NCBI GenBank assembly: GCA_032158125.1 | Contig: JASKOT010000015.1 | Location: forward strand, 248,001 to 312,000 | Source: Papiliotrema nemorosa | Taxonomy: Eukaryota; Basidiomycota; Tremellomycetes; Tremellales; Rhynchogastremaceae | Direction of reading: 5' to 3' | Length of the DNA stretch: 64,000 nt | Part shown: piece after piece, positions 33,601 to 45,628 of the stretch | Numbering within the stretch: the stretch's first letter is position 1 | How the letters are laid out: each line of letters begins with the position of its first letter | Notes under the pieces: generated by a model | Seen by the model: the letters and a program-made list of their open reading frames with translations, nothing else | Told to the model about the DNA's origin: nothing | Database searches by the model: none | Position numbers and translations under genes: made by a program

Positions 33601-36196
33601 CCGACTATATCACTTCCACCGACGACATCAAATACCCTTACCAGAGTACCGGCCACCACCTCCGCAGCGACAAGATCAAGCTAGACAAGGCAAACACATA
33701 CAAGGGCACTCTAAACTACGAGATCGACTTCAACCCCGCCGTCTCGCTCAAGGGCGGTGTCAACTTTGACAAGCAGAAGAACGAATTTGAGATTGCGGCG
33801 GAGGAGAAAGCCAGCGTCACTCCGACTGGCGTTGGGACACCCGTGACGCCCGCTACGGCGGTCACTGCACCGTCCAACGGCTCGACCAACGAACATCGTC
33901 CTGCATTGTCGGTCGGCGGCGAGTCATTGACATCCGCAAAAGGCAGTGGAGCAGATTCGAAAGTTGATGGGGAAGTCACCGCTGCGGAGAACCCGGAGAA
34001 GGGCGTGGTCATGTCGAATGTCGAGCTCATGAGAAACCGTAAGCTAGATCTACGAGACGACAGGTTAGTTGCCGACTAATTTCCAGTGTCGGGTGTATTG
34101 GTGTTCCAGGTCATCTCGGGTCAATTAGCGCGGAAGGGATCGGTCGAGGTGTTGTTCGACGACGGGTACTGGCCTGCCTACACTTCGACCAAAGCGAGGA
34201 GCAACCATCCTACTTGGGATCAAGTGATTTCCCAGATCAAATAGCGCGAGAATGAGCTGATGATCAGATTGGGGAAGGCTTCATCCGAGAGCTGGACTAT
34301 AGTAGGATCTGGCTGAGAATCAACGCGGATGCCGATGATGGCGGAGAGGACATTGTTGCCGAGTTCAAATGCGACACCAGGGAGTTCCTGGAACAGTGTT
34401 TGGTAAGTCCAACTGGACGATCAAGACAGTATCGAGCTTATCTGACAGGCTCGACCGACCGACTTCTTGCTGTCTCTCCCAGACGGATCAAATCGAAGTA
34501 TGGTCAAGATGGCCGCTAGATATGTTCCGGTCGATATCGCGCTCGCGCCTCGGGAATCCATCAATAGTGAGCTGGAACTGAATCTCGTGAATCAAGGCTG
34601 ATGTCGAGATATGGGAGTCCTACGAGTCGACGTGAAGGGTGCCAAGAACCTCATAGGCGCGGACCGAAGTGGGAAATCTGATGTGAGTTCTGATCGCCGG
34701 CAACACGTGCGATCCGCTTATCAGTACAGCCCTACGTGATCTTCACGTTGAATGGCAACCGGGTCTTCAAGTCTGATACGAAGAAAAAGCGAGTGATCCC
34801 CTCATCCAGAGAAAAGAGGGCATACTGACAAGTAGAACATTATCACCAGTGTGGAATGAAAGTTTCGAGGCAATGGTACCTTCGCGCGTAGCCGCCAAAT
34901 TCCACTTCGAGATCATGGACTGGGATCGAGTTGGTACTGCCACACCGCTGGGTTCCGGCTCGATTGATCTTGCTTCTATCGATATTTTCAATGACGTTGA
35001 TTTGGAGTTGCCGGTCATCCCGCCAAAGGGAGGCAAAGAGGGGACTCTAAGCTTGAGACTGATGTTCCAGCCAGAGAGTGAGTCATGTCCGATCGAGGAT
35101 CGTGATGTGAATGCTGACGACTCCAGTCGTCGCTCGGACCCGAGGCAAGACAAGCACATTCTCGACTGCCGGACGGGCTCTGACTACCATTGGCGGTGTA
35201 CCGCTTGCTGCTGGAAAAGGTGTGATTCACGGAGGAGGCACGGTCATCGGCGGTGTCGGAAAAGGTGTCAAGACTGGAGGTGGCTTCGTCGTAGGCGGGG
35301 TGGGCCATGTTGGAGGCTTTGCGGGACGCAAGATTGGCTTGATCAAGAAGAAAGACAAGTCGGGTAAAGAGATTCTCGTCCCTGCCGACGAAGATGGGAA
35401 CGTCATACCTGGAGGCGACGCCATACCCGTGGACGCAGATGGGGAGGGCTTTGACGTTCCAGCTGGACAGGTCTCCCAACCAGCTGCCCATGGCGCAGTG
35501 GATTCCTTGACGGTAGGCATCCCAACCGGTCCCACAGCTACGACGCTGCCACCCGGCATGGGCAATGTGCCCTCGGAACCGGGCACTTTGGCGGTAACAG
35601 TGTTGAGCGCGAAAGATCTGAAGAGCAAAGATGGACATAGTGCGAAACCATATGTCATGCTCAAGCTCGGAGGTAAATCGCACAAGACAGGTCATGTCAA
35701 GGGCCTTGAGCCGGAATGGTATGTGGTCCGTCTCTGCACCCGGGCGGAACTGAGGATGCAGGAACGAGAGCTTCTCTTTCAACGTACAACCGGGACAGAA
35801 GACGTTCGAGGTGATCATTTTTGGTACGTAGGGTGATCTGGTGGTCTGCCTGGTGCTGACATGTAGAACACCACACATTGGGTAAAGACATTGAAATGGG
35901 CGATGCCGAGGTTGAGGTGAGTGCATTCGCATAATAACCGACAACGCTGACGGAGTTAGATCTGGCGACACGTGCAGCCCGCTGTGCCGAACGCCGATGT
36001 CTGGGTAGAGCTTAAGAATGGAACAGGGCTACTTCGACTGCGCCTAGATTGGGACTCGTCCAATAATGGGGCGGCATTGCATGGGACGCCCTCGGCCAAG
36101 CTGAGGAATCGAACCCCTAGTATCAGCTCAAAGGGAACGGGCAGCCCTGGTCGTTTCAGCCTAGGTCTGACACCGAAGAAGGATCAGACGGTTTAG
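30617..36196 (+). CDS. TCB1: Tricalbin / extended-synaptotagmin (SMP plus multiple C2 domains)
   Basis: ER-plasma membrane tether and lipid transfer protein. The N-terminus holds a Gly/Val-rich stretch (GGVGAVAGGALHGVEAVAGG). The ER hairpin follows around 31510-31600 (HFGWGWIILILASCASFYNL). The SMP domain starts with ADWLNGFLDRFW and runs through DWALSFTPNDIQDLT to about 32450. C2 domains follow: C2A (GVLKVHIIDARGLKAVKLGG), C2B (GIVRLTLHQAKDLDVTREHG), C2C (GILRIWLKNAVDVKNVEATL), a divergent C2D (34080-34400), C2E (GVLRVDVKGAKNLIGADRSG, Ca-type GKSDPYV), and C2F (LAVTVLSAKDLKSKDGHSAK). A second Gly/Val-rich linker lies between C2E and C2F (35200-35320). The protein ends TPKKDQTV. The main exon runs 32244 to about 34030. 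Fifteen or so introns occur elsewhere, including 34224-34267, which removes an in-frame TAG. The symbol follows the yeast family; which tricalbin is orthologous cannot be told. Confidence 0.92.
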
Positions 36197-36376
36197 CGGG
36201 GTTTGGAAGAGATGGATGATTAGAAGTGATCCTTCGGCGGTGTTCTGACTGTGGATTCAGTGGGATATGAGTACCTTGCTATTTATACAAAGATATATTA
36301 CACCTAATGCAGATACTGATGGCATGTACACGCTTATCGTCTCGCCCATTCTTCGGACAAAAAGTTCGAACCCACG

Positions 36377-37294
36377 TCAAACACCGATTCTGCTCGGACG
36401 CACTCCAGCGTCCATATAACCGACATAATCGGCCAATGTCCAACCTGGTCTAGGGTTTGGCGCCAGTTCCGGCTCATCCTCGTTCTGTTTCTCTTCCGCC
36501 ATGTCCTCTTTGTCATTAAACAGATCATCGTCATCATCCTCCCCTGCCTCTCCTTCTTCCTGAACCCGCTTATCCCACTCATACTCCTCCGACTGAGCTT
36601 TGACAAGTTCACTCAATCCTTCTCCTATCGCATTCTCCTCATTCAATCTCTTTCTAATCCTCTGCGAGAACGCCTCCAGATCAGATTGTGAAAGTCCCCG
36701 TAGTTCCGTAGAGTCTTTCCAGGGTGTGGAACCTAGAAGGGAGGAAGTATGATTTTGAACATCCATCAGGGGCATAGTATTCAACCCCTGGAAATACGCT
36801 TCGTGTGCCAAGGCATTGGAGCCAGCCGGTAGAGGATTCAGCGGGGTTATGATCTGTTGCAAGAGGGAAAGGTGGGTTGGATCGTCGGGTGTTTGGGAGG
36901 TTGAAGTGAGGTACGTCGAGAGTGCGTTCAAGCGACCTGTGAGGAGAGTGTATTGGCGTAGTATCGAGTCCCTGTACATTAGCTTGCATACAGGTAGATG
37001 ATCGCTGAGGTCATATGACCCTCAGAGACGAGTAGGGCAACTGGATGGAGGCGACGACTTGTTGTGCTAAAAAGGAATAAGCAAAGGTAAGACATACCAA
37101 TTTGGCATTGAATTATCGATGGCTCCTTGAGCCACCATCTGCTGGAAAATGTCGATATCATTGATTGCTGTCCTCAAGCGAGGTATGAGATGGGCGATAG
37201 TCGGGGAGATTGAAGGTGTTACTGGCGGACAGTAAGGTATTTGAGGGGGACCTGGAAAGGCCGAGGTTGCAGCTGCGTTGGGTTGTCGTGCCAT
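36377..37294 (-). CDS. MED8: Mediator subunit 8-like protein
   Basis: The start at 37294 gives MARQPNAAATSAF, a Pro-rich lead. HLIPRLRTAINDIDIFQQMV and NSMPNW follow, then an intron and DSILRQYTLLTGRLNALSTY. This helical pattern, with W before a QY-LL-LxxL helix, is the Med8 signature of the Mediator head module. The middle has PLNPLPAG, and GLSQSDLEAFSQRIRKRLNE gives another long helix. The acidic C-terminal tail (DDDDDLFNDKEDM) is followed by GWTLADYVGYMDAGVRPSRI, a conserved-looking end. One or two introns are present and the length is about 265 residues. Assignment rests on motif resemblance and moderate length agreement. Another coiled-coil transcription factor subunit is possible. Confidence 0.7.
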
Positions 37295-37575
37295 GTTGGT
37301 CGACGTCAAAAGCTCCTCCTCAAAGTATGACCGAGACGAACGTGGGCCTAAGATGCTTCCAAAGCCTGCTCCGACAGACTACAGACGCTCAAAGAGTGCA
37401 GGAAGGCAAGAGGTGCGAGTTGAAGACGGTAGCTCGTACTCGAGTGACATGCAAGTCAACGGTGTTGTTTCAGCTCAAAAGTTCCACGTCATGACTTTTG
37501 AAGCAGTCATTTTCAGCTTTCCAGGTTGATCGTAATGCATGCATTGCGCTTGCGCCGACTTTGTCGCCGCAACTC

Positions 37576-38900
37576 TATACTCTAGACAGCCAGCCCATCC
37601 ACAATACCTGCGAGACAGCCATGACGAACAGGAATTGGATGCGTCTCGATCTCTGACCGTGGTTTAGCATACCTGCGTTGCCAGCGGGCAGGTTGGCCGG
37701 GTCAGGTAGCAGAACGTATTTCAAGGATCGGAGCTGGACAATAAGTCATCGTCGATTCGCACAAATCCGCGTAGACTCACAAGGAAAAACGCGTTGGCAC
37801 AAAAGGTGTAGATGAACACCGCTGTGGTGGTGAGAGTGCCAAGATTGAGAAATGAGGCGAGGATGGTAACGATGATTCTGCATAGTCAGCTTGGACGAGC
37901 CCCGTGACCAGGTAGTCTGCGGGAATGTAAAGGCTCACCCGACAAATTTGTAACCCCCGTAGCCAATGAGCTCGACGCCGCTTGCTCCTCCCCCACGCAC
38001 GTCCAAGAGATAACAACCCAGCTTTATTCCACAGAATTCAATAATGACTACGGCCAAAGCTTTGCTGAAAGAGACACCCAGGATTTCGGGGTGGAATCGC
38101 GATTGCAGACCTGATGCAAGGGCAGAAAGTAGGGTGTAAGTGACAAGAGCCATTGCTACCATATCAGCTTCATCACCGGGGGAGGGTTATGGCTCACTCG
38201 GTATGTAAAGATCAGGAGCGTTGATGTCGTCTCGTGGTGGCTGCCAGCCTTCGATTCCTCCTTCTCCTGACCGCCGCACTTGCCTCGCCCAAGGTTTATG
38301 CCTCCATGGGAAGAGGATCAACCGGAGTTTGTTGAGGACATAAAAGTTGGTGACGGAGAAAGAGACCTTGATAAGGGTAAGAGGCAGATACCGAGTGAAC
38401 TGCAAGGTCAATTGTCGCTTTCATCGGGGCAAGGGCAATTGAGAATGACTTACATTCTTCTCAACGTACTCTTGACCTGCAGCAACGGCGCTCTTGCCAA
38501 ATTGCACGCCCATCTGAGCAGTAGCATCGTTCATACCTCCCCAAGCTCCATACCCCTGTACCGGCGGTCGACCCGGAGCGCCCATAGAGCCGAGACTGCT
38601 ATATCCCATAGCCGGCGGGTTCGGACTCGCCGCATACCCCTGTCGATTGGTGGGTGCCGTGTACCCATGAAGTCCTGCTGCTCCACTGGTGGTGGAAGAG
38701 CTGCTCTCGCCGACGGGTGGAGAAGAGTACCGGACATAGCCCCCATCAGAGGATATGCGTTGAGCTTGAGAATAAGGAGACGAATTTGTGCTCGCGCTAG
38801 GGGTCTGTGGGGGTTCGGGCGGTGGGTAGGCTGGGTGGGTAGGTTTTGGGTGTTGGAGAGGTGGAGGCGAGCGGGAGTTCATATAAGGTGGTTGTGCCAT
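37576..38900 (-). CDS. YIF1: Yif1-type Golgi/ER vesicle protein
   Basis: Component of the Yip1-Yif1 complex in ER-Golgi vesicle transport. A Pro/Ser/Tyr-rich cytosolic N-terminus (MAQPPYMNSRSPPPLQH) is followed by the hallmark Yif1 block MGVQFGKSAVAAGQEYVEKN. An intron then leads to FTRYLPLTLIKVSFSVTNFY, VLNKLRLILFPWRHKPWAR and NAPDLYIP, the conserved segment that precedes the membrane block. Five hydrophobic helices follow: VTYTLLSALASGL, KALAVVIIEFCGIKLGCYLL, VTILASFLNLGTLTTTAVFI, a helix with YTFCANAFFLLRSL, and FLFVMAVSQVLWMGWL at the C-terminus. The stop is at 37576-37578. About four introns are present. It is divergent from the Nop13-like gene, 275 bp apart. Confidence 0.9.
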
Positions 38901-39174
38901 TCTGACGAGTTGTGCGATCTGATTCGTCTATCGACTAGGACCCTGTTCCCGATCTTATCTGGACTGTATGTCAATGGTGATGTGCTCTACGCTGTCGAAA
39001 GGTGCGTGCTCAACGTCGTGACGCGCGTAGATGGGAGGTGACGAGACAGGTGCCGAGTGGTACTTTTGTATATTTCTCACCTTTATTTTTGATTTCCCTC
39101 TTTATCCCAGAATTTCAACGCTTCTCAGTCCAGCCCTCACCTGCACACACTACTCGACCTTGACAGCACCGAGA

Positions 39175-40853
39175 ATGTCAACGGAAGTATCAAAGAAGAA
39201 ATATGGTCGGACGCCAGAGCAGCAAGCCGCTAGAGACGCCAGGAAGGCTGCCAAAGCGGCGGCGGTCGCAGCGACAGTGTCCGCCTCGACCTCTACCGAA
39301 GACCCGGCGCAACCTCACGCAGAATCATCAAAGCAGGCTATGGCCGCGACCAGTCCGCCACCTCGGTCAGAGAAGAAACGAAGGAGATCCGAGAGAGAGG
39401 ATGGGCAGGACCAAGTCGAAGCCGAAAAGGAGGGCGATGTGGTCAATGAGGAAGATTTGCTAGAAATCGATGTGGATGCGCCTGAACCACTCTCAAAGGC
39501 TGAAGCTCGAGCTGCAAGGAAGAGACAGAAGAAGGGACTACCAGAACTCCCACCCAAAATCACCAAACCTGACAAGCCGAAGAAGCACGACTCCGATGAT
39601 GAAGAGGAAGAAGGAGAAAAGAAGGAAAAGAAGGAGGAGAAGAAACCAAAACAACGGATGAACTCGGTCTGGATAGGGAATCTCTCCTTTAGAACAACAG
39701 CCGAGTCGTTAAAGGCGTACTTGGAGAAGGGAATCACGGAAAAGGGCGGTGTGGGCCATGGAGCTGTGACGAGGGTCAACTTGCCCAAGAAGCCGGGCAA
39801 GGGGGAGTTTGCACCTAATAAAGGATTTGCATATGTGGATTTCGCAACTCCCGAGTTGCAAGATCTGGGTGTTGCTTTGAGCGAGACTTTCTTCGAGGGG
39901 AGGAAGCTGCTTATCAAGAAGGGTGAGTTTGGGTACAGGTCACGAGTGGTCCAGGCTGATGATCGTAGGGGACGACCATACCGTGAAGGCCGATGCAAGG
40001 ACGCCTCGACCAGAACGAGCCAAACTTGACCCCATGTCAGCTTCGATATTGAAGAAACAAATACACCCGGAAAGTGCTACACTCTTCGTTGGCAATTTGC
40101 CGTTTGACGCGACGGAGGAGGCCCTGAGGGATATGATAGAGGACCACGCGGCGGAGCTGCCTGCTCCTGCCGTTTCAACACCTGCGACTGCGGAAGACGT
40201 CGCGACCGAAAATGACGGCGAAGTCGCCGCGGAAGCGGACGGCGATCAAGCAGAGGGCGAAGCGTCGGCAGAAAAGAAGGTAGAATCTGTCAACCCAAGA
40301 GGAGGCAAAAAGTCTGGCCTGAGAAAGGTTCGACTGGGTGCTTTTGAGGATACAGGGAGATGTAAAGGGTGAGAATGGCTCATTAGGGCCCTAATACTGA
40401 AGCTGATGCGCAGATTCGCCTTCTTAGACTTCCACACACCGCAAGAAGCAACAAAGACTTTGGTCAACCGGAAGAACCATTTCTTTGGTAATAGAAAGCT
40501 CAATGTTCAGGTGAGTGCTCTTTCTCCATTCTCAAGGCCGTACTGACTAGCAGTACGCCTCGGAGTCGGCTACCAAGCGATCTGGGGGCAACAGGAATCA
40601 GGAGCCTACAGGCGCGCCCAAGCCCAAGCGGTACTTCGCCGCTCCTACCGAAGGCGCGGATGACAATACTGCGGAAGAAGTTCCGACTTATGCTGGACAT
40701 CCCGAGGCTGAAGAAGAAGACAAGAAGAAGGACCATAGGGGGAAGCGATGGGAAGCGAGTGGTCGACCTCGACCTGGTGCAGCTCTGGCGATGGCCAAGC
40801 GAGAAAAGGTTGGAATCGTCAAGGCAGAGGGGGCGAAGATTGTCTTTGATTAG
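39175..40853 (+). CDS. NOP13: Nucleolar RNA-binding protein with two RRMs (Nop13-like)
   Basis: The start MSTEVSKKKYGRTPEQQAAR leads to a long Ala/Lys/Glu-rich nucleolar-type N-terminus with acidic and basic runs (KKHDSDDEEEEGEKKEKK). RRM1 has RNP2 SVWIGNLSF and RNP1 NKGFAYVDF, with TRVNLPKKPGKG between. RRM2 has RNP2 ATLFVGNLPF and RNP1 CKGFAFLDF, and contains an Ala/Glu-rich insert of about 50 residues between its first helix and second strand. This arrangement, including the Thr-Arg-Val-Asn-Leu-Pro segment and the FEDTGRCKGFAF block, fits the fungal Nop13 family of pre-ribosome-associated proteins. The C-tail includes RGKRWEASGRPRPGALAMAK and ends GAKIVFD. Introns lie near 39925, 40370-40415 and 40512-40552. 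Confidence 0.83.
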
Positions 40854-41369
40854 GCTGAGGGGTGGTTTGTTCTGTGACATGTACTGCTGTAATGCGTTGA
40901 TTCTTTTCTGCATGCCTTGTTTGCTTCTCTGCGATGTCTAGGCCTTGCACTTGTGCCGTGATAGAGATGATGGGCTCATGCTCAATGTTGTGGAGGCTCC
41001 GAAGCGGCGTCTGACCCTGAAATGGACTTCGGCCTATCTCTTGAACCTCGCTGCCTGTCGCTTGACTCATCAACCTCGACTTGTGTCTATATCTGCATAC
41101 GACCCACATCATCCTGTGACGACCACGAGATCTAGACAGGTGTCACTCTCGATCATTGCGGCGATATCTACACTCGCACCTCACTCATGGTCCGTTGACA
41201 AGACGACAGGATCAAACGATATATACCGGGGTTCGCCTTTCTGTCCCCTCTAAACAGATAACCTCTTCTACCCTGTAAGTCAGACTCTTAGCCCTAAGAA
41301 CAACACGACAATGAGACACCCACATACTCGTAACATCTCTCTACTTCTGCTGACGTGCAGCAGCCTGCG
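40854..41369 (+). other. Intergenic region, 516 bp
   Basis: Lies between the Nop13-like stop and the carrier start. It includes the probable 5' UTR of the carrier, which may contain an intron ending GTGCAG at about 41360. No supported coding region. Confidence 0.45.
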
Positions 41370-42792
41370 ATGGCACCAGTTTCTCGAGATGGAACGTCTG
41401 AAGCGACCTCCTCTCGAAACCCCAACCCCCCCTCTACATCCCCTTCATCCTCGCCTTCCCGGCCATCGTCTCGCTCGGATTCGGGCACACTCACCGTACC
41501 ATACACCTCAATACACATACATATCCCGCGCAAATTCCACAGTATGACAGCAGGCGCCGGGGCAGGTCTCGTTTCGTCCATTGTCACTTGCCCGCTGGAC
41601 GTAGTCAAGACTCGATTACAAGCCCAACATCTCGCCACGACGGCGGAAGACTACGAAGGTGTCAGAAAGACTTGTGTTAGAATATGGAAACAGGCTGGGT
41701 TTAGGGGATTCTACAGGGGTCTAGGTCCTACATTGGGGGGATATTTACCGACTTGGGGGATATATTTTACAGTGTATGATCTTGTCAAAGATCGACTGGG
41801 AGATTGGGCGAGGTCTGGTTCTGGAGGTAAGCATCTAATCCTCATACTCACCCGTCAGGAATGGCGACTGATGTGTAGCACACCCAGGAGCGGAAACTGC
41901 TTTGCTCCATGTGATTGCAGCCATGACGGCCGGAGCATCTGGAACCGTCCTCACCAACCCTTTGTGGGTCGTCAAAACGCGATTCATGGCTCAAGCGACC
42001 TTGCCGCCCTCCGATGCAAAATACAAACATACCTTGGATGCTGTAGTGAGGATATACAGGACGGAAGGGTTTAGGGCATTCTACAAGGGACTGTTGCCCA
42101 GCCTGATGGGAGTGAGCCATGTGGCTGTACAGTTTCCCCTGTACGAAAAGGCAAAGTCCTGGGCAGGTGAGTCGGATTGTCGAATTGTCGAACAATTTGC
42201 GTGGAGTCATACCAACTGACGTTCTAGACTCGAATGGGGATCATTCCGGGCTACCACCCACCACTATCCTCGCCTGTAGTGCTTTCTCTAAAATGGTCGC
42301 CTCCCTTATCACCTATCCCCACGAGGTCCTCCGAACACGTTTACAGATACGGCGTGAACACTCTGACCATCCTTCACCATCATCATCACCATCTTCCACA
42401 TCTTCCTCGTCCAAGAAACCAATAGTTCCAACCGGATCAAGCTCTTCCCCTCCCGAGCTCTTCCCCACGAATCACAGACCGTTATACTCTCCGCTCGTCA
42501 CTGGCTCAGATCCACCGCCGCCACGCACTCCAGCCGACATGGCAGCACGAGCGGTAGAAACAGAGAATAGATCAAGTAGATGGAAAGGTAGAAAAGGAGG
42601 AGTCATCGATACATTCATCAATATCAAAAGGCAGGACGGCTGGAGAGGGTTTTATCGGGGATTGTCAATCAACCTTGTCAGGACAGTACCGAATTCTGCG
42701 GTCACCATGTTGACGTGAGTGATTATAATTGTATGGGCGAAGCGGCAACACTGATATACAGGTATGAGCTCATAATGCGTAGATTATCATGA
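41370..42792 (+). CDS. Mitochondrial carrier (SLC25), NAD/folate/pyrimidine-nucleotide type
   Basis: Inner-membrane transporter with three repeats. The N-terminus is a Ser/Pro-rich leader of about 50 residues. The repeat signatures are PLDVVKTR, PLWVVKTR and YPHEVLRTR. The Trp in the second signature (PLW) marks the SLC25A32/33/36 and yeast Yia6/Yea6/Rim2 branch that moves NAD, FAD/folate or pyrimidine nucleotides. RGLGPTLGGYLPTWGIYF and GVSHVAVQFPLYEKAK fit the NAD-carrier subgroup best. A hydrophilic insert of about 75 residues rich in Ser/Pro lies after YPHEVLRTRLQIRRE in the matrix loop of repeat 3. The protein ends YELIMRRLS after a last intron at 42715-42760. Introns at about 41827-41879, 42167-42230 and 42715-42760 are well marked. 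The exact substrate is inferred. Confidence 0.87.
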
Positions 42793-43011
42793 AAGGGTGG
42801 ATGATCTATATGGAAATCTTGTATCACTTGAATCTGCATCGTCAAACGGTGGGATCCGACTCGGATAAATTGAGCCTCGGTGTACTTCTTTTAAACGGAT
42901 ACCACCAGCGTGAAGACTTGGAACGCGGTCTATGCTATTCAGCGTCAATAATGCCGACTGGTCAGACCAAGGATTCGGAATACATGAGGGAACATAATCC
43001 ATGACATTGTC

Positions 43012-45280
43012 CTACTGCTCATAAGCCTTCAAGATACCCTCTACGACTGCGACGAAAGCCATCGCTCCTGGATCAGGCGGCATGACCCTATCTTTTCTTT
43101 CTCCGACATACGTGGCTCGACCCAACTTTGCCTGCATCGTAGCGGTCGCCTCGCCGCCTTTTCGACAAGCCTCGACAGCCGCTTTGAGGTCTCCAGTCGA
43201 GGCTAGGGTCTCGGAGAAGGGGATGAGGGCATCCATGACTGTTCGATGTCCTGTTCGTGCCGCTGTACGTTGCTTCAATGTCTCCAGAGCTGCCAGTGCC
43301 GATTCGCCGAGGAAAGAAGGTGACACGGTAGGGTTGGAGGGTGCAGAGGAGATGAGAGAAGTAGTGAGACCAGCTAAGAAAATGGAAAAGATGGCTCCAA
43401 GGGTTCCACCGCAGGAGTCTGCATGTTAGGGAACGCACGCAAGTCGGTGCAGACGAAGGGAAGACTGACCATCGATGACTTCGGTCAACTCTCGGAAGAG
43501 GTGGACGAGATCGCCGTCAGACCCAAGCCCATTTTTTAGCGCTTCCAGAACACCTTTGGCACCGTTTGCACAGGTCTCTCCGCAGTCACCGTCTCCTACG
43601 ATCTGAGGCTTAGCATCTGATCACTTTGTCGCACCGCTTGAACCAAGGCGGGAGATGACTCACGGTGTCCCATTCGGTCAGCTTTGGCTCGAGAGCGATA
43701 ACATCCTCTGATGCGATCTTCATCGCTTTCTCGATGAATTTCGCGTCGGCTGCAAGTCAGCCATCGCGCGAGTAATGTACAGCAGTCTCGTAGCGAACTC
43801 TACGCACCTTGTATTTTCGGTCCAGTGGGAGTCTCCGCCTTGCCCTTCTCCTCCTTCTCCACCTCGATAAACTGATCCTCCCTCTTTCGACCTTTCAGAT
43901 TCTCAGGCAGAGGGTGAATGGACGATGTAGCAGGCCAAGCAGACGAATTGTGAGGCGCATCAATCAAGCTGAGCAGTCGGTCCACGGGTACACCAGTTTC
44001 GCCAGAGATGTTGGAGAGGTTTGTAAGGGAGATTGAGAATCCAGGCATGTTCATACTACCCATGAAGGGGCCGTTGAGGATCCTAACGGGAATGATGTCT
44101 TTCGCTTCTGCTGATCAGCCGGCTTGCTACCTCAAGAGCTTATAGCGGCTTCAATGGGGAGAGCGTCTATACTGACCGAGTTGTGTGAGCGTTTCGTCCA
44201 GAACAGCTCCCATTTCGAGGGTGGACAAACCGCCTTGGTTGTTCAACAACAGTACAATCTCGTCCCCTTTCTTAACTTTGACGTAGGATCGTTCAGGATC
44301 CTCTTGATTCAATACCAGATCCAGCATCTGGGCGATCAAATCTTCTCCAGAGGGGTGGGCAATGTTGAACACTCCCTGAGCCATCAGCTACCGCTTCTTG
44401 CAAGGAATTTACTGGCCGACGTACCGTCTCATTGTGCAAACCCAGACCGATCTCTACTCTTCCTTCTGGGATTTGCCAATCTCCAGATCTACCAGGAACA
44501 TGACAGTGGTCCAGTGCCGCACAGATGGATCCGGTATTGGAAGAAGTGGATCTACCCAGGTCGACCAGTTCTTGGAACCCCATATCTTCCTCTGCTCCTG
44601 CGCCCAACATCTTACACACTGTTCGTCAGATAACTGTCCTGCCGCGTGTGCCACTCGGCCCCCTAGAAACTCTTACACTCACCTAATGTGATACCGGCCA
44701 AACATCGCCTGCCCACCATGTTACCCCTAGAACGAGGAACGCTGACATCGTCTCCTACCACGACCAGCTCTACATTCTTGTATCCGGCGGATTGAGCCAT
44801 CAACCTCGCCAGACCGAAGTGAAGGTTATCCCCGGTGTCTGGGTGTCAGCACATACTCTTTCCCGGCTTTCCGCATCATGAAGGAGGGATGGAGCATTAC
44901 TGACAGTTTGTTATGATCAAGATGGTCCCCACATCGCTAGGCAACACTTTGATAGCTCCAAAGACCTGCCTTGCACTTGGACTCGCAAATACATCTCCGG
45001 CTACACTAGCCGATAACAACCCTTTACCGACGTGTCCCACCGTTCCTATGCAGCGTCAATACGCTGGAATATGACTTTGCAGTGGGAGACTAGCGGACGT
45101 ACCGGGTTCGTGTCCTGCTCCACCACCACATATGAGTGATACCTTCTTTCTATCTTGATCTGCTCGGTATACCACCTTCAGCGAAGGGATCAGATTTAAG
45201 TAGGGATGAGAAGCAACCAATCCCTTGAGGGAACGGAGGACGAGGGTAGTATGGTCGTTGAAGACGTGTCGATCTGTCAT
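43012..45280 (-). CDS. DAK1: Dihydroxyacetone kinase (DhaK-DhaL fusion)
   Basis: ATP-dependent kinase of dihydroxyacetone and similar ketoses. The start at 45280 gives [20 protein letters not shown], followed by [20 protein letters not shown] and GGAGHEPG, the DhaK substrate-domain motif. The DhaK middle has [19 protein letters not shown] and a [15 protein letters not shown] His segment, then [15 protein letters not shown]. The linker PTGPKIQGA leads to the DhaL domain with the nucleotide-binding [18 protein letters not shown] and [17 protein letters not shown], and [18 protein letters not shown]. It ends EGILKAYEQ. About 590 residues with seven or so introns. Both domains look complete. Its divergent neighbour is an NmrA-like reductase, and both promoters carry TATA boxes, which suggests inducible expression. 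Confidence 0.93.
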
Positions 45281-45366
45281 TCTTCAGCAAATAACCCTAT
45301 CAGGATTCTGGTCTTTGTGTGATGTCGAGGTAGAGCAGGAAATACCTGCATGCATGGTCATCCGCA

Positions 45367-45374
45367 TATATATA
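45367..45374 (-). promoter_or_regulatory. TATA box for DAK1
   Basis: TATATATA at 45367-45374, about 87 bp upstream of the DAK1 start codon on the minus strand. Spacing and sequence fit a TATA element. It is symmetric, so orientation is inferred from position. Confidence 0.5.
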
Positions 45375-45549
45375 CACCGGTTGAGCCGCATTTTAGCGTG
45401 ATTATACCGCTCTCACCCTTGCCCGGCAGGCCACTAGGTCGTTGGAATTGTTGCGGAGCATTGGTCGGAAGAGTGGAAGAATAGCCTGCTCTGCCGGAGA
45501 GATCCCGGACCGATTTTGATACGGATGGAGCCCCAAGCCAGGCTGAAGT

Positions 45550-45575
45550 CGGATCCGAGCTTCGGTTCGGATCCG
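45550..45575. promoter_or_regulatory. Duplicated palindrome CGGATCCG in the DAK1/NmrA divergent promoter
   Basis: The 8-bp palindrome CGGATCCG occurs at 45550-45557 and 45568-45575, centres 18 bp apart, and the two together form a larger inverted repeat. CGG...CCG half-sites in everted or inverted pairs are typical Zn2Cys6 factor targets. It sits between the two TATA boxes. Function is inferred. Confidence 0.45.
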
Positions 45576-45615
45576 AAACATGCTATGGGCATGACTCGTT
45601 TCAGACCAGTGTGCA

Positions 45616-45628
45616 TATATATATAAAG
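45616..45628 (+). promoter_or_regulatory. TATA box for the NmrA-like gene
   Basis: TATATATATAAAG lies about 96 bp upstream of the ATG at 45724. This is a strong TATA sequence at a typical fungal distance. Confidence 0.55.

Noticed and set aside
34242..34244. In-frame TAG in the fourth C2 domain of the tricalbin, suggesting a broken gene
   Set aside because: It lies inside a 44-nt intron (34224-34267) with donor GTGATT, a CTGAT branch point and a CAG acceptor. Removing it joins WDQ to IGEGFIREL in frame.
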